Shown: positions 35,755 to 45,286, counted from the first letter of the stretch. The stretch is 48,443 bases of DNA from JAAYCI01 sp964369525 (GCA_964369525.1 CAYJEW010000013.1:1-48443); one strand, 5' to 3'. Program-made: numbers and translations. The notes: generated by a model from the sequence alone, not told the origin.

Positions 35755-35799
35755 TGGTGGGCGGTGTGGAAAATAGGGCAGGTGGGTGCGCATGAGGGG

Positions 35800-37602
35800 T
35801 TATTCGTCGAGTTTTAAAACGGCGGTGAACGCTTCGCTCGGAACCTCGACGCTGCCTATCTGGCGCATCTTCTTTTTGCCCTCTTTTTGTTTTTCGAGCA
35901 GTTTTTTCTTACGGGTAATATCGCCGCCATAGCACTTGGCCAGCACGTCTTTACGAGCGGCACGAACGGTTTCGCGTGCGATGATTTTGCCACCGATAGC
36001 CGCCTGAATGGGTACCTCGAACAGTTGGCGAGGGATGTTGTCTTTTAGTTTTTCGCAAAGGCGGCGCCCGCGGGCATAGGCCTTGTCTTTATGCACAATA
36101 AACGATAGTGCGTCTACCACGCTGCCGTTTAGCATTATGTCCAGCTTGACGAGGTTGCTTTGGGCGTAGCCTTTTAGCTCGTAGTCGTAGCTGGCGTAGC
36201 CACGGCTGCGGCTTTTTACGGCGTCGAAAAAGTCGTACACAATCTCGCCTAGCGGTAGCTCGTAGTGTAAATCCACACGGGTTTTATCGAGGTATTTCAT
36301 GTCTTTCATAATGCCGCGGCGCTCTTGGCAGAGCTCCATTAAGCTACCCACATATTCATTAGGGGTGTAGATGTGAGCCTCTACCATTGGCTCTTCAGCC
36401 AGCCGAATTCGGGCGGGGTCGGGATAGTTTGTGGGGTTTTCTACGGCTATCTCGGTGCCGTCGGTAAGCGTGAAGTGGTACTCTACGCTGGGGGCGGTTG
36501 TAACAAGGTCTAGGTCGAACTCGCGTTCTAGGCGCTCGATGATGATTTCGAGGTGCAAAAGCCCTAAAAAGCCACAGCGGAAGCCAAAGCCGAGCGCAAC
36601 GCTGGTTTCGGGCTGGAATGAGAGGCTGGCGTCGTTGAGCTGTAGTTTATCGAGCGCGTCTTGCAAATCGGGGTATTTGGCGCCGTCGGCAGGATAGATG
36701 CCGCAGAACACCATGGGAATTACACTGCGGTAGCCCTCTAGCGGGTCTGCGGCAGGGGCAGCCGAGGGGGTTACTGTGTCGCCAACACGGGTGTCGCGCA
36801 CGTTTTTTATGCTGGCGGTAAAGTAGCCTACCTCGCCTGCGGAAAGCTGCTCTACCGGCGCAAGGTTGAGTGCGCTCATCTGCCCTACCTCTACCACATG
36901 AAACTCTGTGCCGGTGGACATAAGGCGTATATTATCGCCTGCACGCAGTGTACCTGAAAATACGCGGATGTACACTATAACGCCCCTGTAGCTGTCGTAG
37001 GACGAGTCGAATATAAGGCACTGCAGTGGTGCTTCGGCGTCGCCTTTGGGGGCGGGAATATTTTGCACAATGCTGTGTAGCACCTCTTGAATGCCCAGGC
37101 CTGCCTTGGCGCTGATGCGAGGGGCGTCTTCGGCAGGAAGGCCGATAACGTCTTCTATTTCGGTTATGACCCGCTCCGGCTCGGCGCTGGGAAGATCCAT
37201 TTTGTTAAGCACGGGCACAATTTCGAGGTTGTGCTCTATGGCAAGGTAGGTGTTTGCCAGAGTTTGTGCCTCTACGCCCTGGGTGGCGTCTACCACCAGC
37301 ACTGCACCCTCGCAGGCGGCCAGCGAGCGGCTGACCTCGTAGTTGAAGTCTACGTGGCCGGGGGTGTCTATGAGATTAAGCTGGTATTTTGTGCCGTCGT
37401 CTGCTGTGTAGTCCAGCGTGACGGCGCGGGCTTTGATGGTTATGCCGCGCTCGCGCTCTAGCTCCATGTTATCGAGTAGCTGGGCGCTCATGAGGCGCTC
37501 GTCTACGCTTTTGGTGGCTTCCAGCAGGCGGTCGGCCAGGGTGGATTTGCCGTGGTCTATATGCGCTATGATGCAAAAATTGCGGATGTTTTGTTGTGAC
37601 AA
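35800..37602 (-). CDS. lepA: Elongation factor 4 (LepA back-translocase GTPase)
   Basis: 600 residues, the normal LepA length. AHIDHGKST is G1, RGITIKA is G2, DTPGHVDF is G3 and NKMDLPSA is G4. The C-terminal domain unique to LepA ends with MRQIGSVEVPSEAF. EF4 binds ribosomes and is linked to stress adaptation and initiation. The start is a TTG at complement 37602, with AGGAGG about 8 nt upstream. A longer open frame with an ATG at 37647 reads through that ribosome binding site and adds 15 residues not found in the family. A promoter lies about 80 nt upstream. Confidence 0.96.
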   Translation of the reverse strand: MSQQNIRNFCIIAHIDHGKSTLADRLLEATKSVDERLMSAQLLDNMELERERGITIKARAVTLDYTADDGTKYQLNLIDTPGHVDFNYEVSRSLAACEGAVLVVDATQGVEAQTLANTYLAIEHNLEIVPVLNKMDLPSAEPERVITEIEDVIGLPAEDAPRISAKAGLGIQEVLHSIVQNIPAPKGDAEAPLQCLIFDSSYDSYRGVIVYIRVFSGTLRAGDNIRLMSTGTEFHVVEVGQMSALNLAPVEQLSAGEVGYFTASIKNVRDTRVGDTVTPSAAPAADPLEGYRSVIPMVFCGIYPADGAKYPDLQDALDKLQLNDASLSFQPETSVALGFGFRCGFLGLLHLEIIIERLEREFDLDLVTTAPSVEYHFTLTDGTEIAVENPTNYPDPARIRLAEEPMVEAHIYTPNEYVGSLMELCQERRGIMKDMKYLDKTRVDLHYELPLGEIVYDFFDAVKSRSRGYASYDYELKGYAQSNLVKLDIMLNGSVVDALSFIVHKDKAYARGRRLCEKLKDNIPRQLFEVPIQAAIGGKIIARETVRAARKDVLAKCYGGDITRKKKLLEKQKEGKKKMRQIGSVEVPSEAFTAVLKLDE

Positions 37603-37681
37603 AAAAAGAACCTCCTGATTTTGGGGGTGTTTTGATGGATGGTGCAAACCCCATGGATAATTAGGTGGGTATATCTAAAAA

Positions 37682-37710
37682 ATTATAACACAAACCTGCG
37701 CCGCTGAAAA
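37682..37710 (-). promoter_or_regulatory. lepA promoter
   Basis: On the minus strand TTTTCA (37710-37705), a 17-nt spacer and TATAAT (37687-37682), with TG one base before the -10 (extended -10). The predicted start is near 37675. Confidence 0.6.
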
Positions 37711-37981
37711 GTGCGAGAGGGTGAGAAGGGGGGGTAGCGGTGCCGAGTAGTTTAAGGGTGTGCGGGGTAGGGCGAGCAGAGCGGGAAAGGGCAGTAAAGA
37801 AAAGGACAGATAGGGCAAGGCAGGTGTGGGTAGAGAAAGAATGACTATGGGTGGGTTGCAAAAGCTGGAGCAAAGCAGAGTATTATAAAGAAAAATGAAG
37901 TAATTGGGAATAAAGCAAGGGTGCGTGGTGGGGGAGGCTTTGTCGGCAGGGGCGAGAGAGGGAGCAGGCGGGGAACGAGAG

Positions 37982-38011
37982 TTGACCCAAGAAAAGAAGG
38001 TTTGATACAAT
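37982..38011 (+). promoter_or_regulatory. Promoter of the 3D-domain gene
   Basis: TTGACC (37982-37987), an 18-nt spacer and TACAAT (38006-38011), with TG one base before the -10. The predicted start near 38018 gives a leader of about 100 nt. Confidence 0.6.
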
Positions 38012-38115
38012 AATAGAGGTTTAGTATGTCTTGGCGGTGTTAGAAAAAAGCCAAGCCAAGCGGCGCAGGGGAGAACATAATTGCTTATATGCGCTGTGCA
38101 GTGAAAAGGAGCTAT

Positions 38116-39168
38116 ATGCAAAAGCAACTGGAAAATATGCGCCGAAGGCTTGGTGCAGTGCCAAAAATTGTTTGGATAGGCGCAGTGGGACTGGCTGTAG
38201 CGGTGGCGGCGATAGCGCTGCTGACGCTGGATATTGTTACGGTAGCAGACTCGCGCGGGGAGCGCAGGGTTGTGCTGACGGGCGAAGAAGACGCGTATGC
38301 TATAGTGCAGATGGTTGGGCTGAGCCTTGCAGACGACGATACGGTGGAGTATATTAGAACATCGCCGAGCGCGGCAGAGGTTTTTATTGAAAGAGCGTTT
38401 GAGGTGGATGTGCATGTGGACGGCGGCACGCTTAGCACCAGAATAGCAAGCGGAACTGTGGCAGATGCATTACAGCAAGCGGGGGTGAGCCTTAGCGGCG
38501 AAGACTATGTTGAACCACCGCTTGAAGAAAGCTTGCAAGAGGGCGACGCAGTGGTGGTATATCGTGTGACCTATGTGGACGAGGTGCGCGAGCAAGAGTT
38601 AACGCCGGAGCAGATAGAGCAGCTTTTGCAGCAGCTGCCACAAGAGTTACACTTTACCCAAAGCTATAATAATTTGTACGATGTAACGTATAGGGACACG
38701 CTGGTGGACGGGCTTGTGGTAGAAAGCGAAGTAGCGCAGGTTGTGCCGAGGATAACGCCTAGGCCGCAAGACTCGTACCTTATTACACCAGGGGTGCCTA
38801 CCTCGCGCATTATAGGTTTTGACGACATTGAGATGGGCCCCGACGGCAGGCCGCTTGACTATGAGTATATAATGCAGAATGCTATATGCACGGCGTATTC
38901 GTCGTCTGGGGGTATGGGTTCTTCGGGGCTGGGGCTTTACTGTGGCACGGTGGCGGTGAACCCGAATGTGATACCGTATGGCACACGCATGTATATTACG
39001 GCGGCCGATAACAGCTTTGTGTATGGATTTGCAATTGCTACCGACACAGGCATTGCGCTTATGGAGGGAATTATAGATTTAGATTTGTATTTTGAAACAA
39101 ATGACGAGTGCCTTGTGTTTGGAAAAAAAGAGCTGATGGTGTATATTTTACCTACCGCCGAAGAATAA
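38116..39168 (+). CDS. Membrane-anchored DUF348/3D-domain cell-wall protein (YabE/Rpf-like)
   Basis: 350 residues: one membrane anchor at about 16-37, two ubiquitin-like DUF348 repeats (about 45-135), a degenerate G5-like segment near 145-215, and a C-terminal 3D domain from about residue 260. The 3D domain has NPNVIPYGTRMYI and the ATDTG and IDLDLYF motifs with conserved Asp residues, as in MltA-type lytic enzymes. YabE and stationary-phase survival proteins of Firmicutes share this plan and act on peptidoglycan outside the cell. AAAAGGAG 4 nt before ATG 38116 sets the start; an upstream ATG at 38089 has none. Confidence 0.87.
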   Translation: MQKQLENMRRRLGAVPKIVWIGAVGLAVAVAAIALLTLDIVTVADSRGERRVVLTGEEDAYAIVQMVGLSLADDDTVEYIRTSPSAAEVFIERAFEVDVHVDGGTLSTRIASGTVADALQQAGVSLSGEDYVEPPLEESLQEGDAVVVYRVTYVDEVREQELTPEQIEQLLQQLPQELHFTQSYNNLYDVTYRDTLVDGLVVESEVAQVVPRITPRPQDSYLITPGVPTSRIIGFDDIEMGPDGRPLDYEYIMQNAICTAYSSSGGMGSSGLGLYCGTVAVNPNVIPYGTRMYITAADNSFVYGFAIATDTGIALMEGIIDLDLYFETNDECLVFGKKELMVYILPTAEE

Positions 39169-39170
39169 TT

Positions 39171-39211
39171 AAAAAAAGCAGCTGCGAGTTGAAAAGCAGC
39201 TGCTTTTTTTT
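39171..39211 (+). terminator. Intrinsic terminator after the 3D-domain gene
   Basis: A-run plus GCAGCTGC (39178-39185) pairs with GCAGCTGC plus an eight-T run (39196-39211). The stem is about 15 bp. The terminator starts 2 nt after the stop. Confidence 0.88.
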
Positions 39212-39291
39212 GTGCGAAAATGCGCGGCGCCGCACACACCGCACAGAGGCGGAAACATAGATAAAATAAGGGAAAACGGGGGTGATTTCTA

Positions 39292-39320
39292 TTGCAATTG
39301 GCTGTGTAAAGGGGTACAAT
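39292..39320 (+). promoter_or_regulatory. Candidate promoter of the glg operon
   Basis: TTGCAA (39292-39297), a 17-nt spacer and TACAAT (39315-39320). A perfect TATAAT also lies at 39331-39336 but has no -35. Either would start transcription before glgB at 39377. Confidence 0.5.
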
Positions 39321-39376
39321 TTACTTGCGGTATAATGCCGGGCAAATATATGGGATGGACGCACCGAGGAGGCAGG

Positions 39377-41341
39377 ATGGCAAAGCTGTTTAGCATGAAA
39401 GCGGACACCGATATTTATAATTTTAAACGTGGCACACACTACGACTGCTGGAAGTTTTTGGGCTCGCATTTTTGCGAGACGGCAGGGCAGAAGGGGGTGC
39501 TGTTTCGCGTGTGGGCGCCGAATGCGCATGCGGTTAGCGTTGTGGGCGACTTTAACAGGTGGCTACCCGGGGCGCACCCGATGGTGAATGTGGCAAAAAC
39601 AGGTGTGTGGCAGTGTTTTATAGCAGGAATGCAGGAGTACGACATATACAAATATTGTGTTACAAACTGTGATGACGAGATGGTGTTTAAGGCAGACCCG
39701 TATGCTTTTCATGCCGAGACTCGCCCGGCTAACTGCAGCAAGGTATATGAGCTGGATGGATTTAAGTGGACCGACGAGCGCTGGCAGCGCCAAAAGCAAA
39801 AAGAAAAGCCTATGGAGCTGCCGCTGAACATATATGAGCTGCATGCCGGTAGTTGGAAGCTACATAGCGACGGCAACCCCTACAGCTACAGGGATTTGGC
39901 CGATATACTACTGCCGTATGTGTGTGAGATGGGATATACGCACATTGAGATGATGCCGATAACCGAATACCCGTTTGATGGTAGCTGGGGGTATCAGGTA
40001 ACGGGGTATTTTGCGCCTACCAGTAGGTTTGGTACGCCGCACGATTTTATGTATTTTGTGGATAGGTGCCATGCCGCCGGTGTTGGCGTGATTTTGGACT
40101 GGGTGCCGGCGCACTTCCCTAAAGATGAGTTTGGGCTGTATAGGTTTGACGGTACAAGGTGCTATGAAGACTCAAACCCTATTAGGGGCGAGCACCTTGA
40201 GTGGGGCACGATGGTGTTTGATTACGGCAAGCCCGAGGTGCAGTGTTTTTTGATTTCCAGTGCGCTTTTTTGGCTGGAGATGTACCATATTGACGGGCTA
40301 CGGCTGGACGCTGTGGCCAGCATGCTTTACCTAAACTACAACCGTGCCGACGGGCACTGGCAGCCAAATACATACGGTGGAATGGAAAATCTTGAGGCGA
40401 TAGACCTTTTGCGCAAGCTAAACACGGCGGCGTTTAAGCGAAAGCCCGGTACGCTGATGATTGCAGAAGAGAGTACGGCTTGGCCGCTTGTGTCGGCGCC
40501 TGTGTATAACGGGGGGCTTGGCTTTAACTTTAAGTGGAACATGGGCTGGATGAACGACATGCTGGAGTATGTGAGCATCGACCCGCTTTTTAGAGAGGGT
40601 AGCCACGGCAAGGTGACGTTTAGTTTTCTTTATGCGTTTTCAGAACATTTTGTGCTGCCGATAAGCCACGACGAGGTGGTACACGGCAAAAAAAGCATGA
40701 TAGAAAAGATGCCGGGCAGTTACGAGCAGAAGTTTGCCGGAATGCGTGCGTTTTTTGGGTATATGATGGGGCACCCAGGCAAAAAGCTTACGTTTATGGG
40801 CCAAGAGTTTGGGCAGTTTGCTGAGTGGAGCGAAGCAAAAGAGCTGGACTGGGGGCTGCTGGAGTACGAGAGCCATTGCGGGTTACAGCGCTGGAGCCGT
40901 GAGCTAAACAGTTTTTATAAAAAGACGCCGGCGTTGTGGCAGCTGGACAGCTCTTGGGACGGATTTAGGTGGATTGTGGCTGATGACAACATGCAGAACG
41001 TGGTGGTGTTTATCAGGCAGGACGCGCAGCAAAATGCTGTTGTGGTGTGTTGTAATTTTGCGCCTGTTTTGCGGGAGGATTATCGCTTTGGAGTGCCTGT
41101 GGCAGGGCAGTATAGTGAGATACTTAGCAGTGATGCAAAGCAGTTTGGCGGTGGTGGAATTACAAACGGCAAGCTGCGCAGTGTGAAGGGCGAGATGCAC
41201 GGGTTTGAGCAGTATGTAAGCGCAAGCCTACCGCCGCTTTCGGCATGTTTTTTTAAGGTGCCGAAAAAGAGGGCGAAGCCTGCTGCGAAAAAAAGCTTGG
41301 CAGAGCCTAAAAAGAAAAGCGGTAGCAATGCAGGCCGCTAA
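39377..41341 (+). CDS. glgB: 1,4-alpha-glucan branching enzyme
   Basis: 654 residues. An N-terminal CBM48 domain (about 25-120; GVLFRVWAPNAHAVSVVGDFN is its hallmark, read in parts) is followed by a GH13 barrel. The nucleophile Asp lies in GLRLDAVASM, the acid/base Glu in IAEES and the third Asp in SHDEVVHGK. A C-terminal all-beta domain follows. The last 25 or so residues form a Lys/Ala-rich tail (KKRAKPAAKKSLAEPKKK) that ordinary GlgB proteins lack. It recalls the tail of the lectin at 47.6 kb. GAGGAGG 4 nt before ATG 39377 fixes the start; the frame is open 165 nt further upstream. First gene of glgBCDA. Confidence 0.95.
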   Translation: MAKLFSMKADTDIYNFKRGTHYDCWKFLGSHFCETAGQKGVLFRVWAPNAHAVSVVGDFNRWLPGAHPMVNVAKTGVWQCFIAGMQEYDIYKYCVTNCDDEMVFKADPYAFHAETRPANCSKVYELDGFKWTDERWQRQKQKEKPMELPLNIYELHAGSWKLHSDGNPYSYRDLADILLPYVCEMGYTHIEMMPITEYPFDGSWGYQVTGYFAPTSRFGTPHDFMYFVDRCHAAGVGVILDWVPAHFPKDEFGLYRFDGTRCYEDSNPIRGEHLEWGTMVFDYGKPEVQCFLISSALFWLEMYHIDGLRLDAVASMLYLNYNRADGHWQPNTYGGMENLEAIDLLRKLNTAAFKRKPGTLMIAEESTAWPLVSAPVYNGGLGFNFKWNMGWMNDMLEYVSIDPLFREGSHGKVTFSFLYAFSEHFVLPISHDEVVHGKKSMIEKMPGSYEQKFAGMRAFFGYMMGHPGKKLTFMGQEFGQFAEWSEAKELDWGLLEYESHCGLQRWSRELNSFYKKTPALWQLDSSWDGFRWIVADDNMQNVVVFIRQDAQQNAVVVCCNFAPVLREDYRFGVPVAGQYSEILSSDAKQFGGGGITNGKLRSVKGEMHGFEQYVSASLPPLSACFFKVPKKRAKPAAKKSLAEPKKKSGSNAGR

Positions 41342-41464
41342 AATATACGTATGTAAGGCAGGCGCAAGCTTTGGGGAGTGCGGTGAGAGGCTGAGCCTTG
41401 GTGTGTGATGAAGAGGGTTTATATTGCTGTGGATAGATAAAACGGGTGTATGAGGAGGCGCTAT

Positions 41465-42676
41465 ATGAAAGAATGTGTGGCTATGCTGCTTGCGGGCGGG
41501 CAAGGCTCGCGATTGCAGGCGCTTACGCGCACGCTGGCAAAACCGGCGGTGCCGTTTGGCGGAAAGTATCGCATTATTGATTTTCCATTATCTAACTGCG
41601 TGAACTCGGGTATTGATACTGTGGGGATACTAACGCAGTATCAGCCGCTTGTGCTTAATGATTATATTGGTAACGGCCAGCCGTGGGATTTGGACAGGCT
41701 TTACGGTGGGGTACACATACTGCCGCCATACCAAAAGGCTACAAAAAGCGACTGGTATAAAGGAACGGCCAACGCTATATATCAAAACATAAATTTTATA
41801 GAGCGTTACAAGCCCGGATATGTGCTGATTTTGTCGGGGGATCATGTATATAGAATGGACTACGACAAGATGCTGGCGCACCATAAAAAAACAAAGGCCG
41901 AGTGCACCATTGCGGTATTGGAAGTACCGAAAGAGGAGACAAGCCGATTTGGCATTATGACAACCGACGACAAAGGGCGGGTTGTGCAGTTTGAAGAGAA
42001 GCCAAAGAATGCGAGCTCTAATTTGGCGTCGATGGGTGTGTATATATTTACATGGAGCAAGCTGAGAGAGTATCTGGAGCGGGATGAGGCGAACGAGGAC
42101 TCGAGCCATGATTTTGGCGGGGATATTATACCAAACCTGCTTTCTGACAAGCGCAAGGTGTATGCGTACCCGTTTGAAGGATACTGGAAAGATGTGGGAA
42201 CTATAGGCAGCTTATGGGAAGCAAACATGGACCTTTTAGACCCAAAGCAGCGGCTGGATATATGGGACCAAAACTGGAAGATTTATTCACGCACCAACGC
42301 TGTGCCACCGCACTGCGTGAGCGAGCAGGCGTATGTGGAGAACTCTATAGTTACCGAGGGGTGCTATGTGGAGGGCGTTTTGGACGCGGCGGTGCTGTTT
42401 AGCGGCGTGACGGTGGGCGAGGGCGCTGTTGTGCGAGACTCGATTTTGATGCCGGGGGCTGTTGTGATGCCTGGGGCGCAGGTTAATTATGCTATTGTGG
42501 CTGAAAATGCCGTGGTGGGTAAAGACGCAGTTGTGGGCGCACGACCCGAGCACATGGAAAACATGGAGCTTTGGGGTATTGCAGTGGTGGCAGAGGGTGT
42601 GGAGATTGCGCCCGGGGCTGTAGTAGCGCCAAAAACAGTGGTGGAAGCAGATGTGAAAAGGGGGCGTAAAGCATGA
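41465..42676 (+). CDS. glgC: Glucose-1-phosphate adenylyltransferase, catalytic subunit
   Basis: 403 residues. LLAGGQGSRL is the nucleotide-binding loop, GTANAIYQN and SGDHVYRMDY hold active-site residues, FEEKPK holds the Glc1P-binding Lys, and a C-terminal beta-helix domain follows. It makes ADP-glucose, the donor for glycogen synthase, and pairs with GlgD in Firmicutes. AGGAGG 6 nt before ATG 41465 sets the start; an ATG at 41450 lies just upstream of that site. Its stop overlaps the glgD start (ATGA). Confidence 0.95.
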   Translation: MKECVAMLLAGGQGSRLQALTRTLAKPAVPFGGKYRIIDFPLSNCVNSGIDTVGILTQYQPLVLNDYIGNGQPWDLDRLYGGVHILPPYQKATKSDWYKGTANAIYQNINFIERYKPGYVLILSGDHVYRMDYDKMLAHHKKTKAECTIAVLEVPKEETSRFGIMTTDDKGRVVQFEEKPKNASSNLASMGVYIFTWSKLREYLERDEANEDSSHDFGGDIIPNLLSDKRKVYAYPFEGYWKDVGTIGSLWEANMDLLDPKQRLDIWDQNWKIYSRTNAVPPHCVSEQAYVENSIVTEGCYVEGVLDAAVLFSGVTVGEGAVVRDSILMPGAVVMPGAQVNYAIVAENAVVGKDAVVGARPEHMENMELWGIAVVAEGVEIAPGAVVAPKTVVEADVKRGRKA

Positions 42677-43797
42677 TAAACACAGACGCCTTGGGGATAA
42701 TTTTCCCCAACATGCACGACGCTAATCTGCCGGAGCTTGTGAAGGTGCGAACCATGGGCTCGCTACCGTTTGCGGGGCGATACAGAATGATTGATTTTTG
42801 CTTGTCGGGTATGGCGGCGGCAGGCATGAAAAGCATAGGCGTAATTACCCATAAAAACTACCAAAGCCTTATGGACCATTTGGGCAACGGGCGTGAGTGG
42901 GATTTGTCGTCTAAGCGTGGCGGGCTTGTACTTTTTCCGCCGAATTCAAGGCAGGATAGCGAGCTGTATAGCAGTAGAATAGAGGCGCTTTTGTCTGTGC
43001 TGGAGTATCTGCAGGCGCGCAGGGAAGAGCTTGTGGTAATGAGTGACTGCGATGTAGCGCTTAACATAGATTATCGCGACCTTTTGGCAAAGCACCGTGC
43101 GGCAAAGGCCGAGGTGACGGTGGTGTACTGTAACAGGCAAGCGGGCAAGGGCGTGCGTGCTGATAATTTTGCGTTACAACTGGATGAGCGAGGCAGGGTG
43201 TGCGACATACGGGTGGGCGAGTATAAAAAAGGTGCACACAACTATGCTGTGAATGTGTTTGTGATGGCGCGTGAGCGGCTGGTGAATATGTTGCGTGAGG
43301 CGGCCGTGCAGGGCGCTGGAGATTTTGTGCGAGATTTTTTGGCCAAAAACCTTGAAAAACGACGGGTGTATGGCTATGAGTTTACTGGATACAGTGCGCA
43401 TATATGTGACATGCAGAGCTATTTTGAAGAGAATCTGCGGCTGTGTAACAATGAAAACCTGAAAGCTTTGTTTGTGCCGCAGCGGCCGATATACACAAAA
43501 GTGCGCGACGAGGCGCCTGTGCGCTATGCCATAGGGGCGAAGGTGGGAGGCAGCCTTATAGCAGATGGGTGTATTATTGAGGGCGAGGTTGTGAACAGCG
43601 TATTGTTTCGTGGAGTGCGGGTGGGCAAAGGAAGCAGTGTGAAAAACTGTGTGCTGATGCAGGGTACCGAGATTGGCCCGCAGGCTACGATGGAAAATGT
43701 GATTACCGACAAAAACGTGCAGATTGGTGCGGGGCAGTTTTTGCACGGGGCGGCGAGCTTTCCTGTGTTTATAGGAAAAGGCGTTAGCGTATTGTAG
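42673..43797 (+). CDS. glgD: GlgD, non-catalytic ADP-glucose pyrophosphorylase subunit
   Basis: 374 residues, homologous to GlgC. The GGxGxRL loop is replaced by IIFPNMHDANLPELV, and the GDHVY segment reads MSDCDVALNIDY. This is the expected pattern for GlgD, which lacks its own strong activity and activates GlgC in a heteromer. The gene overlaps glgC by 4 nt. Its presence argues for a Firmicutes genome. Confidence 0.93.
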   Translation: MINTDALGIIFPNMHDANLPELVKVRTMGSLPFAGRYRMIDFCLSGMAAAGMKSIGVITHKNYQSLMDHLGNGREWDLSSKRGGLVLFPPNSRQDSELYSSRIEALLSVLEYLQARREELVVMSDCDVALNIDYRDLLAKHRAAKAEVTVVYCNRQAGKGVRADNFALQLDERGRVCDIRVGEYKKGAHNYAVNVFVMARERLVNMLREAAVQGAGDFVRDFLAKNLEKRRVYGYEFTGYSAHICDMQSYFEENLRLCNNENLKALFVPQRPIYTKVRDEAPVRYAIGAKVGGSLIADGCIIEGEVVNSVLFRGVRVGKGSSVKNCVLMQGTEIGPQATMENVITDKNVQIGAGQFLHGAASFPVFIGKGVSVL

Positions 43798-43831
43798 GCA
43801 GCAAGGCGCAAAGCCAAAGCTGCAGGGAGCT

Positions 43832-45286
43832 TTGGCTAATTTTGAAGGGCGGTGTGGAGGTTTGAAAATTCTTTTTGCGGCAAGTGAGGCGCACCCGTTT
43901 TTTGCGTCGGGGGGGCTGGGCGATGTGGCAGGTAGCCTGCCTGCGGCTTTGCGTAAAAACAAAGCGGCGGTGCGGGTAGTGCTACCGTTATACGGGCAGA
44001 TGCAGGCGCAGTGGCGCCAGCAGCTTAAATATATTACGAATTTTTCGGTGCCGCTGGGCTGGCGCAACCAGTATTGTGGACTTTTTGAGCTGGTGCACGG
44101 CGGTGTGACCTATTATTTTTTGGACAACGAGTACTACTTTAAGAGGCAAGGCATATATGGGTTTTATGACGATGGCGAGCGGTTTGCGTTTTTTTCAAGG
44201 GCTATTTTAGAGGCGCTGAACCACATGAGCTACAGCCCCGACATTATACACTGCAACGACTGGCAAACAGCGCTTGTGCCGGTGTATCTTAACATGTTTT
44301 ACAGGCATATTGAAAAATTTAGCCAGACAAAGGCGATATTTACGATACATAATATTCAGTATCAGGGCAAGTACGGTAGGGAGATACTGGAGGAGACCAT
44401 TGGGGTGTCGAGAAATGCGGCACACATTGTGGAATATGACGGCACAGTGAACTATATGAAGGGTGCTATTGAGGCGGCAGACAGGGTGAGCACCGTGTCG
44501 CCAAGTTATGCAGAGGAGATACTGGACCCGTGGTATGCGTATGGACTGCACGATTTTTTGAGGGAAAAACAGTATAAGTTGTGCGGTATTTTGAACGGGA
44601 TAGACATAGAGGAGTACAACCCCGCAACCGATCCGAGCATTGCGCAGAACTATACCGCCGCCACCGCTGAAGAGGGTAAACTTGCTTGCAAAGCCGACCT
44701 TAGAGCGGAGTTTGGCCTGGCGCAGGGGGAGGGGCCTATTGTTGGGATGGTAGGCAGAATGGTGGCCGCAAAAGGCATAGAGCTGGTGCGCCACATGGCG
44801 GGGACGATTTTGGATAGTGGTATGCAGCTGGTTGTGCTGGGCACGGGCGAGGCGGAGTATGAAGAGTTTTTTAAACATCTTGGCCAAGCAAGGGCAGGCG
44901 AAGTTGGCGTGCATATTGGGTTTGTGCCACAGCTGGCGCGCAAGATATATGCCGGAAGCGATATGTTTTTGATGCCAAGTTGTACCGAGCCGTGCGGTCT
45001 TGCGCAGATGGTTGCGCTGAGGTATGGCACTGTGCCTATAGTTAGGCAGACCGGAGGGCTGAAAGACACGATAGTGGATTCGGGAGATTCGTTGGGTAAC
45101 GGGTTTACGTTTGCCACGGTGAACGCATACGACATGCTTACCGCGCTTAACAGGGCAAACGAGGGCTTTGCAAATAAAGAGGGCTGGGGCATACTGCGCC
45201 GCAGGGCTATGGAATGTGATTTTAGCTGGGAGACCTCGGCAAAGCAATATGTGAAGATGTATAAAGAAGTGCAAAAGCTTTGGTAG
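43832..45286 (+). CDS. glgA: Glycogen synthase (ADP-glucose, GT5)
   Basis: 484 residues with a GT-B fold. CTEPCGLAQMVALRYGT and RQTGGLKDTI in the C-terminal half keep the catalytic Glu and ADP-binding Lys region; HCNDWQTALVP is also typical. Near the N-terminus the usual K-T/S-GGL loop reads ASGGL (Ala25 in place of the Lys equivalent to E. coli Lys15, which contacts ADP-glucose). Also RMVAAKG stands where many members have RLxxQKG. The start is uncertain: TTG 43832 or TTG 43862, both with closely spaced ribosome binding sites; the second matches the usual MKILF start. Last gene of the operon. Confidence 0.92.
   Translation: MANFEGRCGGLKILFAASEAHPFFASGGLGDVAGSLPAALRKNKAAVRVVLPLYGQMQAQWRQQLKYITNFSVPLGWRNQYCGLFELVHGGVTYYFLDNEYYFKRQGIYGFYDDGERFAFFSRAILEALNHMSYSPDIIHCNDWQTALVPVYLNMFYRHIEKFSQTKAIFTIHNIQYQGKYGREILEETIGVSRNAAHIVEYDGTVNYMKGAIEAADRVSTVSPSYAEEILDPWYAYGLHDFLREKQYKLCGILNGIDIEEYNPATDPSIAQNYTAATAEEGKLACKADLRAEFGLAQGEGPIVGMVGRMVAAKGIELVRHMAGTILDSGMQLVVLGTGEAEYEEFFKHLGQARAGEVGVHIGFVPQLARKIYAGSDMFLMPSCTEPCGLAQMVALRYGTVPIVRQTGGLKDTIVDSGDSLGNGFTFATVNAYDMLTALNRANEGFANKEGWGILRRRAMECDFSWETSAKQYVKMYKEVQKLW

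Larger units (their letters stand above)
35479..35799. other. Convergent intergenic region with two terminators
   Basis: 321 nt between the last glycosyltransferase (plus) and lepA (minus). Apart from the two terminators listed separately I see no gene or promoter. The middle is G-rich on the plus strand. Confidence 0.7.
37603..38115. other. Divergent intergenic region with purine-rich tract
   Basis: 513 nt between lepA (minus) and the 3D-domain gene (plus). It contains the lepA promoter at the left and the 3D-gene promoter at the right. From about 37711 to 37980 the plus strand is strongly purine-biased (about three quarters A or G by eye), with many GGG runs. No gene is convincing there. 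An antisense open frame covers much of it, but its start lies inside the 3D gene and it has no ribosome binding site. Confidence 0.55.

Noticed and set aside
37675..38415. Minus-strand open frame across the lepA-3D intergenic region
   Set aside because: It starts inside the 3D gene, has no ribosome binding site, crosses a predicted promoter and has a composition typical of the complement of purine-rich DNA.
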